Of a DNA stretch of 5,757 nucleotides, positions 1-5,757 are shown one piece after another. The DNA comes from Planctomycetota bacterium (GTDB lineage: Bacteria > Planctomycetota > SBBH01 > JACQRN01): contig JACQRN010000269.1 of NCBI GenBank assembly GCA_016206515.1, positions 1 through 5,757 of the forward strand, given 5' to 3'. Made by a program: the position numbers and the translations under genes. Within the stretch, counting starts at the first letter, position 1. Every line of letters starts with the position of its first letter. The notes beneath the pieces were generated by a model. That model saw only the letters and a list, made by a program, of their open reading frames with translations. It searched no databases and was not told where the DNA came from.

Positions 1-1241
1 TCCCAAACGACCTTCCCTCCCTTCCCGACCGCCGCGACCAGGTTCGTTCCAAAGCGGGTGGGCAATTCCGTGTAGGAGGAGGCGTCCCACATCACCCAGT
101 CCGCCTCCTTCCCTTCATCGAGCGACCCGATACGGTCCGCCATGCCGACCGCCGCCGCCGCGTTCAACGTGCAGGCGGTGAGCGCCTCCGCGGGGGTCAA
201 ACCCCGGAGACAGCAGGCCATCGACAGCATCAGCCCCATCGATTCGGTCGGACTACTCCCCGGATTGCAGTCGGTCCCGACCGCGACCGTGACCCCCTCG
301 GCGAGGAGGTCCCGCGCCGCCGCGCCGGCGCGCCGCAGCGTATAGGAGGTTCCCGGGAGCAGCACGGCGACCACACCGGCGCCCGCGAGCGCCGCGATCC
401 CGTCGCGGTCGACCGCCAGGAGATGATCCGCCGACGTCGCGCCGAGATCGGCGGCCAGCCGGGCGCCCCCGGTCACCGCGAACTCTTCCGCGTGGATCTT
501 GAGGCCGAGCCCCGCGGCGCGCGCGGCCAGAAGGATCGATCGCGTCTGCTCGACATCGAACACCCCTTCCTCGCAGAAAACGTCGCAGAATCGCGCCAGC
601 CCCCCGCGGGCGACGCGGGGGATCATCTCCTCGCGTACGAGGCGGACATACCCGTCGCGATCCGCCCGGAACTCGTCCGGGACCTCGTGCGCCCCGAGGA
701 AGGTCGGCACCACGCGCGGCGCGGCGGGGAACTTCGCGGCGTCCCGCGCGACCTCCAGCAAGCGAACCTCCTGCGGCGCGGTGAGCCCGTATCCGGACTT
801 CACCTCGACGGTCGTGGCGCCGTGCGCGAGCATACGGGAAAGCCGAAGAGCCGTCTCCGACCGAAGACGGTCGTCGGACGCCTCCCGCACCGCCCGGACG
901 GTCGCGCGGATCCCCCCCCCCGCCTCGGCGATCTGTCGGTACGTCGCGCCGCGAAGACGGGCGTCGAACTCCGCGGACCGGTCCCCGACGAAGACCGCGT
1001 GGGTATGGGGATCGACAAGCCCGGGCGTGACCAGCCGGCCGCCAGCATCCTTGCGAGGGCCGGTAAAGCGGCGCAGGATCCCCGCCTCCTCCCCAACGGC
1101 GACGATCCGCCCCCCCCGGACGGCGATCGCCCGTCCGTGCTCCACGGCGATCCGATCGGCCGACGCGCCCGGGCGGGGCAAGCGCCCCTCCGGCGTCGCC
1201 AGTTCGCCGATCCCGGACAGGATCAGGTCGACGCGCTCCAT
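1..1241 (-). CDS. hutI: Imidazolonepropionase (3'-truncated by window edge)
   Basis: Cytoplasmic metal-dependent amidohydrolase that opens the ring of 4-imidazolone-5-propionate to give N-formimino-L-glutamate, third step of histidine degradation. The frame is open from ATG 1241 to the left edge (413 codons); the family is about 400-420 residues, so only a few C-terminal residues are missing. Visible family motifs are DPHTH (metal ligands H79 and H81), R88 in VGDRSAEF, VEVKSGYGLT, FLGAHEVP (H185), HAEEF (metal ligand H250, catalytic Glu E253), SADHL (H273), LLPGTSYTLR and GTDCNPGSSPTES (metal ligand D324). They match the order and spacing I recall for Bacillus subtilis HutI (H80, H82, H249, D324). 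An in-frame ATG at 1250 would add MRP. I prefer 1241 because the protein then starts MERVDLIL, as is usual in the family, and because of the promoter geometry. No Shine-Dalgarno precedes either ATG. It is divergent from the gene at 1263. Confidence 0.95.
   Translation of the reverse strand, partial: MERVDLILSGIGELATPEGRLPRPGASADRIAVEHGRAIAVRGGRIVAVGEEAGILRRFTGPRKDAGGRLVTPGLVDPHTHAVFVGDRSAEFDARLRGATYRQIAEAGGGIRATVRAVREASDDRLRSETALRLSRMLAHGATTVEVKSGYGLTAPQEVRLLEVARDAAKFPAAPRVVPTFLGAHEVPDEFRADRDGYVRLVREEMIPRVARGGLARFCDVFCEEGVFDVEQTRSILLAARAAGLGLKIHAEEFAVTGGARLAADLGATSADHLLAVDRDGIAALAGAGVVAVLLPGTSYTLRRAGAAARDLLAEGVTVAVGTDCNPGSSPTESMGLMLSMACCLRGLTPAEALTACTLNAAAAVGMADRIGSLDEGKEADWVMWDASSYTELPTRFGTNLVAAVGKGGKVVW
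912..921. repeat. C10/G10 homopolymer tract inside hutI
   Basis: Ten consecutive C on the plus strand encode the end of Ala107 and Gly108-Gly110 of HutI, in a glycine-rich loop conserved in the family (EAGGGI). The frame is intact across it. Such tracts are prone to replication slippage and to sequencing error. Confidence 0.9.
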
Positions 1242-1256
1242 CGGCCGCATTGTAAT
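1228..1256 (+). promoter_or_regulatory. Predicted sigma70-type promoter for the TMTC-like/TPR gene and hutH
   Basis: A -35-like TCGACG (1228-1233, 4 of 6 to TTGACA) is followed after exactly 17 bp by TGTAAT (1251-1256, 5 of 6 to TATAAT). The expected transcription start, about 7 bases after the -10, falls on the G of the GTG start codon at 1263, so the mRNA would be leaderless. This fits the absence of any Shine-Dalgarno there. The -35 lies inside hutI. This is a prediction from sequence only; the AT-rich octamer stands out in very GC-rich surroundings. Confidence 0.5.
1249..1254 (-). promoter_or_regulatory. Predicted -10 element for hutI, overlapping the opposite -10
   Basis: Read on the minus strand, 1254-1249 is TACAAT (5 of 6 to TATAAT). 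It overlaps the plus-strand TGTAAT by four bases within the octamer 1249-1256. A start about 7 bases downstream would be at 1242, one base before ATG 1241, again giving a leaderless or nearly leaderless message. No convincing -35 is visible 16-18 bp upstream, where the sequence is only GC-rich, so this side is weaker than the plus-strand promoter. Confidence 0.4.
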
Positions 1257-1262
1257 AGCGCC

Positions 1263-3254
1263 GTGCGGCGCGGCGGCTGGACGCTTGGGACGTGGATCCG
1301 GACCTGGATCGCCGCGTGCGCGATCGCGGCGCTCCTGGACGGGGTCCGCACGGACTCACCGTTCCACTACGACGATATCCATGCGATCCGGGAGCACGCC
1401 TGGCTGCGCGCTGAGCGCCCGACCCTGGCGGAGCTGATCTCCCCCCTGGAACGCTTTCTGGTCCTCGCCAGCCAGAGAGTCGACCTCCTGGCGCACGCTC
1501 TCGCGTCCGGCGAGCCTTCCCCGATCCCCCTCCATGTCGGCCAATGGCTCTGGCATGGCCTCAACGCGACGCTTCTCGCGCGACTCCTCCTCACCCTGAG
1601 CGGGATCACGGGGGCGACGGCCTGCCTGGCCGCGGCGCTTTTCCTGTCCCATCCCGCGCAGGCAGAGTCCGTTTCCTACCTGACAGGGCGCTCCGAACTC
1701 GTCGCGGGCGCCTTCGCCCTTCTCGCGCTCCTCCTCGATGCACGCGGCCGCACCTGGGCCGCGGCCATCGCCTGCACCCTCGCCCTCTTCGCGAAACCTC
1801 ATACCGTCGCCCTGCCGATCCTCGTTTGGCTCTGGCGCCGTGCATCCGGACGGCCGGGGTTCCCGTGGGCGTGCCTCCTTCCCGTCGCCGCGGGCGCCGT
1901 GTGGATGATCCACGCGGGGATGCTCGACGACGACGCGGACTTCCTGGAGCGCACGATCGAACAGGTCGGACGCCTCCCGGGAGTCTGGGAGCGGTACGCC
2001 GCCTGGATCCTCTGGCCCTCCCACCACGCCATCAAGGCACACCCCACGGAGGGTTCCGCCTGGGCGGGCGCCGCCCTCCTTCTCGCGCTGGCAGGGCTTG
2101 CATTTCACGGCGTCGGATTTCCCACGGGTCGTGCCCGCCTTGGATGGACGTTCGCGATCGTCGCGCTCCTCCCCACCGCGTCGATCGTTCCGCTGAACGA
2201 GCCGATGAGCGAACACCGTCTCTACCTTCCCCTGGCCGGGGCCACGCTCGGTGCGGCCGTCGCGCTCTTGGGGCCCGTTTCAAAACGCCCCTGGAAGGTC
2301 CGCGAAGCGCGAGGCGTCCTGCGTCCAGCGGTGTATTGCCATCGGATCTTCCGTACAGGCGCCGCGGCGGCGATCGCCCTGCTCCTCTCCGGAGCCGGGT
2401 TCGCCGCGTCCGGAACGGCATGGCGGGACGACCGGACGCTCTGGAGCGCGCAGATCCTCCTGCGCCCGACGTACAGCGACGCGCAATTCTCCCTCGCCGC
2501 GGGGCTCCTGGAGCCCGCTTCGCCGGGACGCGCCGCGCTCGCCGGTGCGGAAACGGCGCTGCGCCACAGCCTCCTCCATGACCCTTACGTTCCGGAGGCG
2601 CTCCAGAACCTGGCGGTCCTGTACGGCCGCACGGGCCGCTTCGCGGAGGCCGTCGCGCTCGCACACAACCTGGAACAGCACCCGGACACCCCCCACCGCA
2701 CGCGCCTGCGCGCCGCCGCGCTGCGGCGGAGCCTGCTGCGCGAGGCGGTCGCGGATGCCGAACGCCGGCTCGCGGCGTCACCGGACGACCCGGAGGCGCT
2801 CAACAACAAGGCGTACCTGCTGCAACTGCAGGGCGACCCCGGCGCCGAGGCGCTCTTCCGGCGGGCGATCAATCTGGCGCCCGGGGACGCGCGACTCCAC
2901 CACAATCTCGGCGCGCTCCTCGCGGAGGGGGGGCGTCTCGCCGAGGCGGAGTCATGTTTCGTCGACGCCATCGGGATCGACCCCGCGTACGCGAAGGCAT
3001 ACGTCCACCTCGGGAACTGCCGCCTGACCTTGCGAGGCGCCGGGGAAGCGGAGCGCTGCTACCGGATGGCGATCGAGTTGGACCCGGGGAACCTCCTGGC
3101 CTGGAAGAACCTCACGGCGATGTATCTCCAGGCGGGCGACCTCCCGCGCGCCCGCGAGGCGAACCGGGAGGCGCTCCGTCTGGATCCGACGGACCACGCG
3201 GCCCTGACCCACCGCCTCCAGATCGAGACGTTCGACCCGGGCGAGGCGCGCTAA
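1263..3254 (+). CDS. TMTC-like GT-C membrane protein with C-terminal TPR domain
   Basis: Predicted integral membrane protein of 663 residues. The N-terminal two thirds resembles TMTC/DUF1736-type proteins, which have a GT-C glycosyltransferase fold using polyprenyl-phosphate sugars. Features are a first hydrophobic segment (about 11-27), then the acidic YDD motif (36-38) at the start of the first outer loop, HVGQWLWHGLN (91-101), HPAQAES (130-136) leading into YLTGRSEL (139-146), several further hydrophobic helices, and SEHRLYLP (316-323). After W387 (WRDDRTLW) comes a soluble part with about five TPRs, at roughly 444-474, 510-541, 542-575, 576-609 and 610-644; the last four are clear, each with the A/LDP-type end. 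The GTG at 1263 is the only start that keeps the first helix without running into hutI; the frame stays open upstream to 423 only as an antisense shadow of hutI. The stop is 11 bp before hutH, suggesting co-transcription. Sugar donor and acceptor cannot be deduced. Protein O-glycosylation is the family-based guess. Confidence 0.85.
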   Translation: MRRGGWTLGTWIRTWIAACAIAALLDGVRTDSPFHYDDIHAIREHAWLRAERPTLAELISPLERFLVLASQRVDLLAHALASGEPSPIPLHVGQWLWHGLNATLLARLLLTLSGITGATACLAAALFLSHPAQAESVSYLTGRSELVAGAFALLALLLDARGRTWAAAIACTLALFAKPHTVALPILVWLWRRASGRPGFPWACLLPVAAGAVWMIHAGMLDDDADFLERTIEQVGRLPGVWERYAAWILWPSHHAIKAHPTEGSAWAGAALLLALAGLAFHGVGFPTGRARLGWTFAIVALLPTASIVPLNEPMSEHRLYLPLAGATLGAAVALLGPVSKRPWKVREARGVLRPAVYCHRIFRTGAAAAIALLLSGAGFAASGTAWRDDRTLWSAQILLRPTYSDAQFSLAAGLLEPASPGRAALAGAETALRHSLLHDPYVPEALQNLAVLYGRTGRFAEAVALAHNLEQHPDTPHRTRLRAAALRRSLLREAVADAERRLAASPDDPEALNNKAYLLQLQGDPGAEALFRRAINLAPGDARLHHNLGALLAEGGRLAEAESCFVDAIGIDPAYAKAYVHLGNCRLTLRGAGEAERCYRMAIELDPGNLLAWKNLTAMYLQAGDLPRAREANREALRLDPTDHAALTHRLQIETFDPGEAR

Positions 3255-3265
3255 GATTCCGCCCC

Positions 3266-4753
3266 ATGCACATCGAGATCGGCCGCCCCGGCATCGCGCG
3301 CGCCCTCGGTGAGGTCGTCGCCGGGCGCGCGTCGACGCGCCTGGCGCCCGTCTCCCGCCGCGCGATGATCCGCACGCTCCGGCGCGTCCGGGACGCCGTG
3401 CGCCGGGGGGATCGCGTCTACGGCGTGTCGACCGGGCTCGGGGGGCTCGCTGACCGGGCGATCCCCCGCGAGAAGCTGTCCGAGCTGCAACGCAACCTGC
3501 TCCGCAGCCATGCCTGCGGGGTCGGCGAGCCGCTCCCGGCGGACGAGATCCGCCTCCTTCTCGTGCTGAAGGCGCACTCCCTCGCGATGGGGCACTCGGG
3601 GGTCCGCCCGCTCGTCGCGGAGCGGCTCCTGCGCTGGTACCGCTCCGGGATCCTCCCGCGCATCCCCGAGCAGGGGTCCGTCGGCGCCAGCGGCGACCTG
3701 GCGCCCCTGGCGCACCTCGGCCTCGCGCTCACCGGGGAGGGAACATTCCTCGACTCGCGCGGCACGCGCGTGTCGAGGCGCCTCGGATGGCTCGCTCTCG
3801 AGCCAAAGGAGGGGCTCGCGATCGTCAACGGGACCCAGGCGTCCTCCGCGGTCGCCTGGGCGGCGCTCCTGCGCGCGGAGGCGCTTCTCGATCTCGCGGA
3901 CCTCGCCGGTGCCTGCTCCCTCGACGGCCTCCTGGGGACCCCGGAGGCGTTCTCTCCCGCCGCCATGTCGGTGACGCGGCATCCCGGCGTGCGCCGGGCC
4001 GCCGAGCGCCTGCGCACCTTCCTGCGCCGCAGCCGGATCCGCGCGTCGCACCGGGATTGCCAGCGCGTCCAGGACGCCTACTCGCTGCGGTGCATGCCGC
4101 AGGTCCACGGAGCCGTCCGGGATGCGCTCGCCTACGTCCGCCGCACGCTTTCGGACGTCGCGGACTCCGTCTCCGACAACCCGATCCTGTTCCCCTCGCG
4201 CCGGGAGCCTTCGATGGCGGGGCATTTCCACGGGCAGCCGATCGCGCTGGCGTGCGATCACCTGGCCTCCGCGATCGTCCCGCTGGCGACCATCGCGGAG
4301 CGTCGGATCGAACGCCTCGTCAACCCGGACTTGAGCCGGCTCCCGGCCTTCCTCACTCGCCAGGGCGGGCTGAACTCCGGGTTCATGCTGGCCCATGTGA
4401 CTGCCGCCTCCCTCGCCTCCGAATGCAAGGCGCTCGCCACGCCGCGCGGCGTCGATTCGATCCCCACCTCCGCGGGCCAGGAGGACCATGTCTCGATGTC
4501 GATGGCCGCAGCGGTGCGGCTGCGACGCTCCCTTTCGAACCTGGAGGGAGTGCTCGCGATCGAGCTCCTCTGCGGGTGCCAGGCGCTCGAGTTCCACCGC
4601 CCGCTCCGCTCCGGCCCCGCGGTCGAGGGCTTGTACCGGGCCATCCGCGAGCGGACTCCCGCGCTCGGAAAAGACCGGAACCTCTCCCGCGACATCGAGC
4701 GGGTCTCCCGGCAGATCCGCCTCGGCGAGTTCCTGACGCTCACACGCGCCTGA
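3266..4753 (+). CDS. hutH: Histidine ammonia-lyase (histidase)
   Basis: Cytoplasmic, probably tetrameric enzyme that removes ammonia from L-histidine to give trans-urocanate, first step of histidine degradation. Its electrophile MIO forms autocatalytically from Ala-Ser-Gly, here 141-143 in GSVGASGDLAPL. Other active-site residues align with Pseudomonas putida HutH: Y52 (Y53), H82 in the HAL-typical Ser-His pair (H83), N188 in IVNGTQ (N195), Y272 and R275 in QDAYSLRC (Y280, R283), F321 (F329) and E406 in QEDHVSM (E414). The Ser-His pair argues against PAL or TAL specificity. At 495 residues it is close to the usual 500-510. Some normally conserved neighbours differ: GHFHGQP for GNFHxEP, AGQED for ANQED, VSTGLG for INTGFG. 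The ATG at 3266 gives the expected N-terminus. It has no Shine-Dalgarno but follows the upstream stop by 11 bp. It converges with efp. Confidence 0.95.
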   Translation: MHIEIGRPGIARALGEVVAGRASTRLAPVSRRAMIRTLRRVRDAVRRGDRVYGVSTGLGGLADRAIPREKLSELQRNLLRSHACGVGEPLPADEIRLLLVLKAHSLAMGHSGVRPLVAERLLRWYRSGILPRIPEQGSVGASGDLAPLAHLGLALTGEGTFLDSRGTRVSRRLGWLALEPKEGLAIVNGTQASSAVAWAALLRAEALLDLADLAGACSLDGLLGTPEAFSPAAMSVTRHPGVRRAAERLRTFLRRSRIRASHRDCQRVQDAYSLRCMPQVHGAVRDALAYVRRTLSDVADSVSDNPILFPSRREPSMAGHFHGQPIALACDHLASAIVPLATIAERRIERLVNPDLSRLPAFLTRQGGLNSGFMLAHVTAASLASECKALATPRGVDSIPTSAGQEDHVSMSMAAAVRLRRSLSNLEGVLAIELLCGCQALEFHRPLRSGPAVEGLYRAIRERTPALGKDRNLSRDIERVSRQIRLGEFLTLTRA

Positions 4754-4774
4754 ACCGGGTGCGGCCACCGGGCC

Positions 4775-5344
4775 TCAACGCTCTTCTTGCGCGCGCCCCA
4801 GGTACTCCCCTGTCCGCGTATCGATCTTCACCTTGTCGCCGATCCCGACGAACGTCGGGACCTTGACCTTCAGGCCGGTCTCGAGGGTCGCGGGCTTCAG
4901 GACGTTCGTGACCGTCGCCCCCTTCATGCCGGGCTCCGTTTCCGTGACCTCCAGGACGACGGAGGAGGGGAGGTCGAACGTCACCGCCTTCCCCTCGTGC
5001 AGCGCCACATCCGCCCGGTCGTTGGCGCGCAGGTACGGAAGTTGCTCTGACACGTTTTCGAGCGGAACGGAGAACTGCTCGTACGACGTCGTGTCCATGA
5101 AGACGGCCTCCAGGTCGGTCGCGTAGAGGTATTCCATCTCCCGCTTGTCGAGGTGCGCGGGGACGAGGGACTCGGTCGTGCTGAACTTCCGCTCGATCAC
5201 CAGCCCCGTCTTGAAATCCTTCAGCTTCAGGGTGACGATCGGCCGGCGGTTCTGCATCTTCTGATGATGGTGGTCGGTCACCGTCACGAGCGATCCCTCG
5301 TACTCCAACACCATCCCCTTGCGAACCTCGGTCACCAGGATCAT
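4775..5344 (-). CDS. efp: Translation elongation factor P with atypical tip loop
   Basis: EF-P binds between the ribosomal P and E sites and relieves stalling at consecutive prolines. The 189-residue product has the usual three-barrel layout: KOW-like domain I (about 1-63), OB domain (about 67-125) and C-terminal OB domain (about 130-187). Supporting motifs are LKLKDFKTG (39-47), FMDTTSYEQF, TEPGMKGAT, KPATLETGL, and the C-terminal GDKVKIDTRTGEYLGR. Ungapped alignment with E. coli EF-P (H27 and K29 match the common HVKPGK pattern) puts Met30-Gln31-Asn32 where Pro-Gly-Lys34 normally sits, followed by Arg33-Arg34. The modifiable Lys (or Arg) is therefore absent at the exact position. It is not YeiP-like in sequence. 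The start ATG at 5344 has a strong GGAGG 9 bases upstream and overlaps the stop of the preceding gene (ATGA), so it is probably translationally coupled. No EF-P modification gene is in the window. Confidence 0.96.
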   Translation of the reverse strand: MILVTEVRKGMVLEYEGSLVTVTDHHHQKMQNRRPIVTLKLKDFKTGLVIERKFSTTESLVPAHLDKREMEYLYATDLEAVFMDTTSYEQFSVPLENVSEQLPYLRANDRADVALHEGKAVTFDLPSSVVLEVTETEPGMKGATVTNVLKPATLETGLKVKVPTFVGIGDKVKIDTRTGEYLGRAQEER

Positions 5345-5757
5345 CGCGCACCCCCTCCACGCCGTCCGGCTGCCACCAGAGCGGCCCCCGGCCAGCCCCA
5401 CACGAACATCGCCCCGGTCATCAGGAGCGAGAGAAGAACCACATGCGTCACGTCCAGCCCGAGCGGCTCCACCACGAGGGCGATCACCCCCTCGGCGAAC
5501 CCCGCCGACCCCGGCGTCGGCGACACCCCCTTGATCAGGGAGAGCACAGTGACGAGGACGAAGTAGTCCGCCAAGCGCAGCGACTCGACCCCGATCGACC
5601 GACCGAACCCGAAATATATCAGGCAGCATGCGGACTGGCCAATCACGGCGGCGGCGAGCGCGAACGCCAGCGCGCCGGGCCGGTCCCGGTACAGGACCAG
5701 CCCCCCTTCGATCTCGGTGAACACCCCGCGCAGCGGAAGCCTCCGCAGGACCCACGA
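5341..5757 (-). CDS. YbhN / LPG-synthase-type membrane protein, C-terminal part
   Basis: The frame is open from the right edge and ends at TGA 5343-5341, giving the last 138 residues of a protein that is usually about 300-350 residues long. It looks like the flippase-like UPF0104/lysylphosphatidylglycerol synthase transmembrane family (YbhN, AglD). There is a YRDRPGALAFALAA-type entry to a helix, three to four hydrophobic segments, and the glycine-rich signature SPTPGSAGFAEG, the counterpart of the family's PTPGGxGxxE. The tail is short and basic (RRGGGAR). Family members are polytopic inner-membrane proteins, often near glycosyltransferase or lipid genes; substrate is unknown here. No aminoacyl-transferase domain follows the helices, so this is not a full MprF. 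An internal GTG at 5724 exists, but the open frame continues past it with family-like sequence, so the true start lies outside. It overlaps efp by 4 bp and presumably shares its mRNA. Confidence 0.8.
   Translation of the reverse strand, partial: SWVLRRLPLRGVFTEIEGGLVLYRDRPGALAFALAAAVIGQSACCLIYFGFGRSIGVESLRLADYFVLVTVLSLIKGVSPTPGSAGFAEGVIALVVEPLGLDVTHVVLLSLLMTGAMFVWGWPGAALVAAGRRGGGAR
5354..5358 (-). promoter_or_regulatory. Shine-Dalgarno site of efp
   Basis: GGAGG on the minus strand, 9 bases before ATG 5344, within the last codons of the upstream membrane-protein gene. It fixes the efp start and is the only clear Shine-Dalgarno among the four start codons in the window. Confidence 0.85.

Noticed and set aside
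598..612. Suspected frameshift in hutI near the run of six C at 600-605
   Set aside because: Recounting the bases showed six C. The frame continues ARGGLARFCDVFCEEG, matching the family, so the gene is intact here.
423..1262. Plus-strand open frame continuous with the TMTC-like/TPR gene, which would add 280 N-terminal residues
   Set aside because: It is antisense to the clearly real hutI, its translation is low-complexity Arg/Pro/Gly-rich with no family resemblance, and the membrane protein begins naturally with a hydrophobic helix just after GTG 1263.
253..1359. 368-codon minus-strand frame across the hutI region
   Set aside because: It is in a different frame from hutI and reads as Arg/Gly-rich nonsense; the true HutI frame runs off the left edge and carries all the catalytic motifs.
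3251..4768. 505-codon minus-strand frame opposite hutH
   Set aside because: A long antisense frame is expected in GC-rich DNA; the product has no recognisable domain, while the plus strand encodes a complete histidase.
4754..4774. Possible transcription terminator in the convergent gap between hutH and efp
   Set aside because: Only a 4-bp stem (GGTG/CACC with a 4-base loop) can be formed and there is no T tract on either strand, so no intrinsic terminator is supported.
5345..5755. N-terminal extension of EF-P to 326 residues (frame open upstream of 5344)
   Set aside because: The extension is out of frame with the YbhN-like gene on the same strand and looks like shadow sequence. EF-P is normally about 185-190 residues, and ATG 5344 has a strong Shine-Dalgarno.

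Overview
The window is GC-rich bacterial DNA (roughly 70% G+C by eye) packed with coding sequence. It holds five protein genes, two of them cut by the window edges. No RNA genes, mobile elements, CRISPR arrays or large repeats were seen. The mix of divergent histidine-degradation enzymes, a TMTC-like membrane protein with a TPR tail and an EF-P with an unusual tip suggests a high-GC, probably little-cultured lineage. Acidobacteriota- or Eisenbacteria-like groups are possible, but the phylum cannot be fixed from this sequence.

Layout. Positions 1-1241 (minus) carry hutI, imidazolonepropionase, lacking only its last few codons at the left edge. A 21-bp gap follows (9 bp shorter if the upstream in-frame ATG of hutI is used). 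It appears to hold two back-to-back promoters. Positions 1263-3254 (plus) encode a 663-residue membrane protein with a TMTC-like GT-C glycosyltransferase core and about five C-terminal TPRs. Eleven bases later, 3266-4753 (plus) encode hutH, histidine ammonia-lyase, with an intact MIO (Ala-Ser-Gly) motif and active-site set. After a 21-bp convergent gap come two minus-strand genes: efp (4775-5344) and, upstream of it and overlapping by 4 bp (ATGA), the C-terminal 138 residues of a YbhN/LPG-synthase-type membrane protein (5341-5757).

How the genes relate. HutH (histidine to urocanate) and HutI (imidazolonepropionate to formiminoglutamate) are steps one and three of histidine degradation. Urocanase (hutU) and the last step are not in the window and may lie to the left, beyond hutI. 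The two hut genes are read in opposite directions from almost the same point, with the glycosyltransferase/TPR gene in front of hutH in a likely two-gene transcription unit. The YbhN-like gene and efp form a separate, translationally coupled pair with no obvious link to histidine metabolism.

No wholly new system was found. The points most worth a second look are: (1) a possible bidirectional promoter in which overlapping -10 hexamers sit 7-8 bases before start codons that lack Shine-Dalgarno sites, implying leaderless mRNAs; (2) an EF-P whose usual Pro-Gly-Lys tip reads Met-Gln-Asn; (3) a TMTC-like/TPR protein placed inside a hut locus.
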